12,323 bases of DNA from assembly GCA_030611625.1 (NCBI GenBank), contig JAUWPK010000050.1, positions 1 to 12,323 of the forward strand, in the 5' to 3' direction. The notes under the pieces were generated by a model, which saw only the letters and a program-made list of their open reading frames with translations, did not search any database and was not told the DNA's origin. The position numbers and the translations under genes are program-made. The DNA is from Promethearchaeum sp. (GTDB taxonomy: Archaea > Asgardarchaeota > Lokiarchaeia > Sigyniarchaeales > Promethearchaeaceae). Below, piece after piece: positions 6,476 through 11,637 of this stretch. Position 1 is the stretch's first letter, and every line of letters starts with the position of its first letter.

Positions 6476-8617
6476 TTACAACCAGAAAAGAGTTTTTCCG
6501 AATTTTATAAATGAAATGATAAAACTTGCAATAAGTACAACTCCCATAATTGAAGAAATCCACCTATAAATCCGTTGTTTAGGAATTTCTTTTAAATCTT
6601 GTTCATATTCAATTTCAACTTCAATTTTTGCTTTGTTATCAATTTTTTGGTCATCATTTAATTCAATAGTATCAATAAAACCATCTTCGGAAGTATCAAG
6701 AGGTTTGAAAAGTAAATCTCGATATGGAATTGTTTTTCTATCATCTTTTTCTATTTCTCCATAATTTTCAGCTTTGTCTTTGTTAATTAGAGGCTTTTCA
6801 TCAAGAAGAAGTTCTCTTACTTTGATTACTTCATTTATACTATGTGTAAATAAATGCTGCTTTGCTTCTTTAACATCATATTCATAAAAAAGTTTTTTCT
6901 TTGCGTTTTTATCTACTTCTTTTGTCCCAATAACTAAATGTATTAATTCCTTGACCATTCTACCCCCATCAAAAATCGATATTGGTAGTAAATTAAATAA
7001 AGCTAAACTTAGTGAAATCATAAACGTAAACATAAAAAATAAATAAATCTCATTAGGGAATAATCCTCCAACTAATCTTCCAAGCCAATTTGAAGGTACC
7101 CAATATGATTGCGTATTAATTCCAATAAAAACAGGAATTACTGGCTTTTCTGTTGAGAAGAGAGTATAATTGTTTCCATCGTCATCAGTAAAGATTATGG
7201 TATCACCCGGTTTAGGTGATAAATTTGTAGTAAAAAATTCTTTAAATGATTGGTTAGTAAGAGATATTTGAATTCCATTAATTTTGGTTATTATTATATT
7301 TTCTGGGATTCTCCCTTCATTTAATCCCGACTCTGTTTCATTTTTAAATACTTCTGTTATATTTACTGAATTATCGGAAAATTTCTCTATATTCAACCCC
7401 AAATAGATATCATTAAGAAGATGAGCTCCAGGGGTATAAGAATAAAAATCTACGTATATTTCGTAAGATTCTCCTTTATCTGAAGTAATATTTAATTTAT
7501 AATTTGGTTTTTTTTGAGATAAAAAAACTTCCAAAGTTTGATTATTCTGATAATTTATTAGAGTTTCATTTATTTTTACAATAATTATACCTTTAAGATC
7601 TAAATTGTAATTATTTCCTGCTCTTAACCAAGAATTAACATTTGTTATGTTGATAGCAGTATTGTTTAATTGTTCCCAATCAAATCCTACGTATGAATTA
7701 AATCCTAATATTACATTTCTAATATATTCTTCTCCAGTTTTATTATCAATACAAGTAAATACTAATTGATCTCCTATAGAACACTTCAAATCCGTTTTAT
7801 TCATTAAAATATCATTTAAATTAGCGTTATTATTGATATCTACTAACGTATCGTTAATTTTATACACAATATCTCCATTTTCTAAATTATTTTCGTTAAA
7901 TCCTCCTTCATTAATAGAAAGAACGTTTTGAATTTGAAAACCTTCAGAATAATATCCAACTTTCATTATAGTGGGAAATCCAAGAATAAGAAGGAAAAAT
8001 ATCGCAGTAAGAATTATATTTGACCATATTCCTGCTGAAGCAACCCTCAATCTAGTTTTACTTGAAAAGTTCTTAGAATTTAATTGAAATTCATCAACTT
8101 CAACAAAAGCTCCAAAACCAACAATTAAAAAGATCCCAGCTCCGAATATTCCTGAAGATTTTACATTTACACCATCTACTTCTGCTGCTATTGCATGAGA
8201 AAACTCATGAATTGAAATTGTAAACAAAATGGGTAAAATAAAATATGAAAATATTGGGAAACCTATGGTAACACCCGGTATTAATGGGATAATTGCATTT
8301 TCTGGTTGAGGATTAAAAATTAATGCAAAAAAATTAGAAATAAAGAAATATATTGCATAAATCATTAAGAGAAAGGAAACTATTATTCCAATATTCCACC
8401 ATATTTTCCATAATCGTTTTCCTTTTCTACTAATTTTTTGAAAAAAGCGATTAAATATTTTACTTTTAAATAGTACAAGAAATGGGAAGATTAATGTAAT
8501 ATTTTCTTTTCTTTTTCCTAAAATTTTGATAAGAATGAAAGTTATGATCCAAAATATACATGAAATTATGAAGATTGGTTCTTGAATAAACCCCAATAAA
8601 ACTTCCACAAACGTCAT
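6476..8617 (-). CDS. Site-2 protease-family membrane metalloprotease (M50) with three PDZ-like repeats and an EF-hand loop
   Basis: This 713-residue polytopic membrane protein is an M50-type intramembrane zinc protease. The zinc motif HEFSH is at 137-141 in a transmembrane helix. The second active-site motif, N-L-L-P-x4-D-G-G, is at 542-552 with Asp550 as the third ligand. Hydrophobic helices lie near 13-33, 41-51, 72-100, 117-137, 152-172, 196-218, 523-548 and 688-708. Between residues 220 and 500 are three PDZ-like units, each with a related strand: DIVYKINDTLVD (249), IIIVKINETLIN (344) and NIIITKINGIQI (440). This region has 13 N-x-S/T sequons, suggesting an externally exposed, glycosylated domain. 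After Asp550 a charged cytosolic-looking segment carries a canonical EF-hand loop (641-652) before the last helix. Typical relatives are about 350-600 residues. Substrates are unknown; membrane stress signalling or signal-peptide clean-up are the family precedents. Confidence 0.88.
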   Translation of the reverse strand: MTFVEVLLGFIQEPIFIISCIFWIITFILIKILGKRKENITLIFPFLVLFKSKIFNRFFQKISRKGKRLWKIWWNIGIIVSFLLMIYAIYFFISNFFALIFNPQPENAIIPLIPGVTIGFPIFSYFILPILFTISIHEFSHAIAAEVDGVNVKSSGIFGAGIFLIVGFGAFVEVDEFQLNSKNFSSKTRLRVASAGIWSNIILTAIFFLLILGFPTIMKVGYYSEGFQIQNVLSINEGGFNENNLENGDIVYKINDTLVDINNNANLNDILMNKTDLKCSIGDQLVFTCIDNKTGEEYIRNVILGFNSYVGFDWEQLNNTAINITNVNSWLRAGNNYNLDLKGIIIVKINETLINYQNNQTLEVFLSQKKPNYKLNITSDKGESYEIYVDFYSYTPGAHLLNDIYLGLNIEKFSDNSVNITEVFKNETESGLNEGRIPENIIITKINGIQISLTNQSFKEFFTTNLSPKPGDTIIFTDDDGNNYTLFSTEKPVIPVFIGINTQSYWVPSNWLGRLVGGLFPNEIYLFFMFTFMISLSLALFNLLPISIFDGGRMVKELIHLVIGTKEVDKNAKKKLFYEYDVKEAKQHLFTHSINEVIKVRELLLDEKPLINKDKAENYGEIEKDDRKTIPYRDLLFKPLDTSEDGFIDTIELNDDQKIDNKAKIEVEIEYEQDLKEIPKQRIYRWISSIMGVVLIASFIISFIKFGKTLFWL

Positions 8618-8735
8618 ATGTTCTAAAATGAAATATAGGATAATAAAATTGTTAAATTTTTATCATCTTTTTATTGAAGTAAACTAAAAATTTTATAAAT
8701 TATAATTAAATTTTAATATTTCTGATTAAAGAACA
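8618..8735. other. AT-rich spacer upstream of the protease and downstream of the tRNA
   Basis: These 118 bases hold no open reading frame of note. They should contain the promoter of the minus-strand protease gene; TATA-like runs such as the TTTATAAATTATAATT region (about 8693-8708) are present but so AT-rich that no single box can be chosen. They also contain the 3' trailer of the minus-strand tRNA. Confidence 0.3.
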
Positions 8736-8850
8736 TGGTAGCGGGAGGAGGATTTGAACCATCCGATCTCAGGGTTTCACAATTTTATAAATGGGTAAAT
8801 CCCATTGAATTATGAGCCCTGCAGCCTGAACCTGACTAGCCTATCCCGCT
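8736..8850 (-). tRNA. Initiator tRNA-Met (CAT) with an anticodon-loop intron and encoded CCA
   Basis: Read on the minus strand the gene begins AGCGGGA (8850-8844) and ends TCCCGCT-A-CCA (8746-8736), giving a perfect 7-bp acceptor stem with the A1-U72 pair of archaeal initiators and an encoded CCA. The anticodon stem is CAGGG/CCCTG, with three consecutive G-C pairs at 29-31:39-41, the classical initiator hallmark. The loop is CTCATA-A with anticodon CAT at 8814-8812. The D arm GGCT...GGCT closes with G-U wobbles and carries the G18G19 pair in AGTCAGGTTCA. The T loop is TTCAAAT. The T stem pairs GGAGG with CCTCC only if one T is bulged out of GGATGG, an extra base. A 35-nt intron interrupts the loop after base 37. 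A TATA-like AATATAT (8867-8873) precedes it. Elongator Met or Ile2 is less likely given A1-U72. Confidence 0.9.
8776..8810 (-). other. tRNA intron at canonical position 37/38
   Basis: Thirty-five nucleotides separate A37 (8811) from A38 (8775). Removing them restores a normal seven-base anticodon loop and the CAGGG/CCCTG stem. The intron contains its own hairpin, AATGGG-ATTTA-CCCATT, and its 3' end (GTGA) can pair with bases 33-36 of the exon, giving an approximate, relaxed bulge-helix-bulge for the archaeal splicing endonuclease. The exact boundary is ambiguous by one or two bases because of flanking A residues. Confidence 0.82.
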
Positions 8851-8930
8851 TTTGTTAAAAAATCTTAATATATTCGTGAATGTATCATTTACTAAAAACT
8901 TTTTCATCCTCTTCAGTCTTTTTATTTAAA

Positions 8931-8990
8931 GCCTTATGCAACTCGCATTGAATCATCGCATTTGCTAATCAATGCTTAAGTACATAAGGC
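8931..8990 (+). ncRNA. Candidate structured RNA: two-stem hairpin with H/ACA-like geometry
   Basis: Two nested perfect inverted repeats are present. The lower stem GCCTTATG (8931-8938) pairs with CATAAGGC (8983-8990), 8 bp. The upper stem GCATTGA (8945-8951) pairs with TCAATGC (8969-8975), 7 bp. They are separated by a 6-nt (CAACTC) and 7-nt (TTAAGTA) internal loop and capped by a 17-nt loop. On the plus strand AGA follows the lower stem directly, and 15 nt separate it from the upper stem, as expected for an archaeal H/ACA guide with an ANA box. A clear kink-turn with G-A pairs is not seen in the cap on this strand; the minus strand has a better GAUGA in the cap but no ANA box. Strand and class are therefore uncertain, and a cis-regulatory hairpin is the alternative. 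Confidence 0.35.
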
Positions 8991-8993
8991 AGA

Positions 8994-9021
8994 ATAAATA
9001 TATTTGAGGATAAATATATTT
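8994..9021 (+). promoter_or_regulatory. Tandem 12-bp repeat of palindromic TATA-like elements before the RPA32-like gene
   Basis: ATAAATATATTT occurs twice (8994-9005 and 9010-9021), 16 bp apart and separated by GAGG. Each copy contains the 10-bp palindrome AAATATATTT. They lie 42-69 nt upstream of the ATG at 9063. One copy may be the TATA box and the other a TFB/TBP or regulator site; which is used cannot be told by eye. Confidence 0.45.
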
Positions 9022-9062
9022 CTTTTTATTTTTTTAAAGATTAATAAAAATTGTGGATATAA

Positions 9063-9905
9063 ATGAATTTTAACAAAACAAATACGGATGCGCAAAGATA
9101 TAAAACATATCCTGCTAAAAGAGTTTATATTGGAGATTTGCATGAAGGACAATGGTTACCCGATGAAAAAATACTCGCATCACGCTATGGAAAGCTAAAA
9201 ACTGTGAGAATTTGTGGAACAGTTACGAAAAAGAAAGAAGATACTAAAGAAGTTGCTGAAGAATCATTTATTTCAGACAATTTAATTGATAACAAGAAAA
9301 TTTTTTTTCAAATTGATGATGGAACTGGAAGATTAAACTGTACTATTTGGGGTATCCAATTTGAAGATTATTCCAATATAACGTATGGATCCTTAGTTGA
9401 TTTGGTTGGAAATACTAAATTTTACAGAAATGAAGCAAATCTTAATATAAAATTCATTCGTAAAATTGAAAACCCTAACTATGAAATATATCATATTTTA
9501 GAGGTTTTAAAAAGAAGAAAAATTGAACCGACTTTTGAAATTGAAAAAATTACTCCAATAAATTTCAATGATTTTGATTTTGAATCAAAAAATAAGGATG
9601 AAGATGAAAATTTAGCGGATTCCATATTGAAAGAGATAGAAAACAATGAAAAAAATGACAGAAGAAAAAACATTGAAGAATCAGTAGAAAAAAACGAACC
9701 CAATTCAGATCTTTTCAAAGGTTTAGATCAAATGGATGATATAGTTGTTTATATTCAAGAAAATGATAAAGGAGATGGGGTTTCGATTGAGGATGTTGCC
9801 AAAAAATTCTCAATTAATATGGATGAGATAAAAAAGATTATTGATCAGCTATGTCAAGATGTTAAAATATATAAAGTACATCCCGGTTTCTATTCATCAT
9901 ATTAA
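9063..9905 (+). CDS. RPA32-like single-stranded DNA-binding subunit (OB fold plus C-terminal winged helix)
   Basis: The 280-residue protein has the architecture of eukaryotic RPA32 and of archaeal RPA-associated proteins. A short N-terminal tail leads to one OB fold (about 45-135), with VRICGTVTKKKED, then FFQIDDGTGRLNCTIWG (81-97), the nucleic-acid OB signature also found in large RPA. An acidic, Lys/Glu/Asn-rich linker (about 160-220) is probably disordered. The last 60 residues (LDQMDDIVVYIQ...GDGVSIEDVAKKF...LCQDVKIYKVHPGFYSSY) form a winged helix like RPA_C, including the L-x5-IY end. The ATG at 9063 is the first in frame after a stop-rich region. It heads a plus-strand gene run with aIF2-beta 41 nt further on, separated by a T-run. 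The large RPA at 4783-3071 is its likely partner. Stn1 or a COG3390-type protein are alternatives with the same fold. Confidence 0.75.
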   Translation: MNFNKTNTDAQRYKTYPAKRVYIGDLHEGQWLPDEKILASRYGKLKTVRICGTVTKKKEDTKEVAEESFISDNLIDNKKIFFQIDDGTGRLNCTIWGIQFEDYSNITYGSLVDLVGNTKFYRNEANLNIKFIRKIENPNYEIYHILEVLKRRKIEPTFEIEKITPINFNDFDFESKNKDEDENLADSILKEIENNEKNDRRKNIEESVEKNEPNSDLFKGLDQMDDIVVYIQENDKGDGVSIEDVAKKFSINMDEIKKIIDQLCQDVKIYKVHPGFYSSY

Positions 9906-9917
9906 AAATAAGAAAAT

Positions 9918-9924
9918 TTTTTTT
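9918..9924 (+). terminator. T-run between the RPA32-like gene and aIF2-beta
   Basis: An unbroken T-run of at least seven bases falls in the 41-nt gap between the stop at 9905 and the aIF2-beta ATG at 9947. It could end part of the upstream transcript, so aIF2-beta may be partly uncoupled from the RPA32-like gene. Confidence 0.3.
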
Positions 9925-9946
9925 GTTTTATTCTTTAAGTTATTTG

Positions 9947-10357
9947 ATGTCTGAAGAAGAATATATTAAATTATTAGATAGAGCATTTGAGAAGATTCCA
10001 GAGGGATTCCATGAGACAGATCGTTGGAAGATTCCAACTGCTCGTCTTGAATTTGAAGGAAAAAATACTTTAATCGTTAATTTTAAAGAGATTATTGAGA
10101 CTATTAAGAGAGATGACAAACATTTTATCAAATTTATATTACAAGAAGTCGGGACAGCTGGTGGAATCAAGGGAAATAAAGCTATTTTAAAAGGAAAGCA
10201 AAAATTGAGCACTATTGACAGATTAATTAAAAATTACTGTGAAAAATTTGTAATATGTGAGACTTGTTTAAAACCTGATACTGTAATTATAAAGGAAGGT
10301 AGATCTCATCTTTTGGTATGTCATGCATGCGGAACTCGTCATCCCGTAAAATTATAA
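9947..10357 (+). CDS. Translation initiation factor aIF2, beta subunit
   Basis: This 136-residue protein (from the ATG at 9947) is the beta subunit of the heterotrimeric factor aIF2, which brings Met-tRNAi to the small ribosomal subunit. The N-terminal helix (EEEYIKLLDRAFEKIPE) that binds the gamma subunit is followed by the alpha-beta core with RWKIPTARLEFEGKNTLIVNF and HFIKFILQEVGTAGGI. At the C-terminus is the zinc-binding C2-C2 ribbon: Cys104, Cys107, Cys125, Cys128 (CETC...CHAC). Length and motifs match archaeal members closely. An upstream TTG at 9923 would add eight hydrophobic residues not typical of the family, so the ATG is chosen. DUF424, NMD3 and RIO1 follow closely on the same strand. 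The window also carries the initiator tRNA that this factor would deliver. Confidence 0.95.
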   Translation: MSEEEYIKLLDRAFEKIPEGFHETDRWKIPTARLEFEGKNTLIVNFKEIIETIKRDDKHFIKFILQEVGTAGGIKGNKAILKGKQKLSTIDRLIKNYCEKFVICETCLKPDTVIIKEGRSHLLVCHACGTRHPVKL

Positions 10358-10371
10358 GTTTTAAATAAACT

Positions 10372-10375
10372 GGAG
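10372..10375 (+). promoter_or_regulatory. Shine-Dalgarno-like GGAG before the DUF424 gene
   Basis: GGAG ends eight bases before the ATG at 10384. It is one of the few good ribosome-binding-site matches in the window; most other genes here lack one. It supports the chosen start and its internal position in a polycistronic message. Confidence 0.5.
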
Positions 10376-10383
10376 TATTTTCA

Positions 10384-10680
10384 ATGAAATGTTATATTAA
10401 AATTCAGTCACAATCAACAAACCAAATTATAGGTGTTTGTGATGAAGATTGCATTAATTTGCATTTAAAACAAGGCGAATATAATTATCACGTTTCAGAA
10501 GGTTTTTTTCAAGATAAATTAGTTCCAATTGAAGAAGCAGTTAAAATATTAAAGAAATCATCAAATTTTAATGCAGTAGGTAAAAATATAATTAAAGCTT
10601 TGATTGAATCCAAAATAGTTCCTTCAGAAGGAATTTTAGAAATCGATGGCGTTCCCATTGCCATAAAATTTATTTTTTAA
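10384..10680 (+). CDS. DUF424-family protein of unknown function
   Basis: The 98-residue protein matches the archaeal DUF424 family (COG2412-like). It has the N-terminal strand pair CYIKIQSQ...IIGVCDEDCI, then VSEGFFQDKLVPIEEAVKIL (about 38-57), and a helix containing FNAVGKNIIKALIESKIV. It ends with the family C-terminus ILEIDGVPIAIKFIF, where the GVP tripeptide is typical. Family members are small, conserved in many archaea and have no established activity. Here the gene sits 26 nt after aIF2-beta and 26 nt before NMD3, suggesting a role linked to translation or ribosome maturation. That is inference from context. There are no zinc ligands or membrane segments, and it is probably cytosolic. 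Confidence 0.8.
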   Translation: MKCYIKIQSQSTNQIIGVCDEDCINLHLKQGEYNYHVSEGFFQDKLVPIEEAVKILKKSSNFNAVGKNIIKALIESKIVPSEGILEIDGVPIAIKFIF

Positions 10681-10706
10681 ATTTTTATTTTAGGAAAAAA
10701 ATTAAA

Positions 10707-11624
10707 ATGAAATTGCGAAAATTTTGTGCAAAATGTGGTAAAGCACTTACTGATGTATCAAAGAATTATAAAAATTTCTTATGTGATGAATGTACTTCAC
10801 AAATCATTCCAAATTACATAATTCCAGAAAAATTGACCTTACGAAATTGTATATATTGCGGAGCATATTCATTAAAATCTAAAGACCAAGAATACAGTTG
10901 GCAATATAAATCATTAGCAATGGATGACAGTGAATTCTTAAAAAAAATACTTAAAGAAAATATTTTTCTCAAGTTTGATAAGAAATTTAATGTTAAAAGT
11001 GAATTTTCATTTGAGAATCCTTATCTTTCTGAAAGAATTGATATAAAAACTAATATAATTGTAAAATCAGAAGAAGATTCTGATGTCCAAGAAGAAATAC
11101 TTATTAAAATACGCGATATTCATTGCCCTTATTGCGCTAAAAGGAGTGGTGGGCGATTTGATGCAATTGTTCAAATTCGAATTCAACATTCAAAAGATGA
11201 AAAAAAATTAGAAGAAATCTCAACCTACATTTCAAAAATTGAAGAAAAAGAGAATTTCAAAAACTTATCTAATTTTATATCAAAAATTGATTATGTAACT
11301 AATGGATTTGACCTAAAAGTAAGTACAAATGCTATGGCTAGAGTATTAATTGCAAGATTACGAAAGAAATATCATTTTGAAATAAAAGTTTCAAAGAAAT
11401 TGATTGGAGTCGATCAAGAGAAAGGTTCTGATTTATATCGTCTATCTACACTATTAAGATTAATACCTGTTGAAAAAAATGATAGTATTCTTTTTGAAGG
11501 AATAAAATATTCTGTAAAAAGCATCTCCAAAAATAGAATTTCTTTGCAAAATGTTAATGGGGGAAAAATTAAAAATATTAAATATTCTGAGTTTCATGAG
11601 AAAAAATGGATTTTTTTAGAATGA
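10707..11624 (+). CDS. NMD3-family ribosome large-subunit maturation factor
   Basis: The 305-residue protein is an archaeal NMD3 homologue. In eukaryotes NMD3 binds the 60S subunit and adapts it for nuclear export; in archaea a ribosome assembly or quality-control role is presumed. The zinc-rich N-terminus has FCAKCG (Cys7, Cys10), LCDEC (Cys26, Cys29), NCIYCG (Cys48, Cys51) and later IHCPYC (Cys140, Cys143), four pairs able to bind two zincs. It is followed by RFDAIVQIRIQ (150-160), a family landmark. The core continues with DYVTNGFDLKVSTNAMARVLI (about 195-215), SKKLIGVDQEKGSDLYRLS (229-247) and a small terminal barrel. It lacks the nuclear shuttling tail of eukaryotic NMD3, as expected. 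The ATG at 10707 is preceded by AGGA at 10692. RIO1 starts 13 nt downstream, so the two are surely coexpressed. Confidence 0.9.
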   Translation: MKLRKFCAKCGKALTDVSKNYKNFLCDECTSQIIPNYIIPEKLTLRNCIYCGAYSLKSKDQEYSWQYKSLAMDDSEFLKKILKENIFLKFDKKFNVKSEFSFENPYLSERIDIKTNIIVKSEEDSDVQEEILIKIRDIHCPYCAKRSGGRFDAIVQIRIQHSKDEKKLEEISTYISKIEEKENFKNLSNFISKIDYVTNGFDLKVSTNAMARVLIARLRKKYHFEIKVSKKLIGVDQEKGSDLYRLSTLLRLIPVEKNDSILFEGIKYSVKSISKNRISLQNVNGGKIKNIKYSEFHEKKWIFLE

Positions 11625-11637
11625 AATATGCCAAGAG

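Noticed and set aside
8931..8990. The guide sequences of the hairpin nearly match the universal small-subunit rRNA stretch recalled as ACUUAA-AG-GAAUUG.
   Set aside because: The match needs one mismatch in the 5' guide, and the position to be modified would be A rather than U, so it cannot be a pseudouridylation target. The rRNA sequence is from memory and not in this window.
9491..10212. Minus-strand frames within the RPA32-like gene and aIF2-beta.
   Set aside because: Both are shadows; their Ser/Phe-rich composition mirrors Lys/Glu-rich coding on the plus strand.
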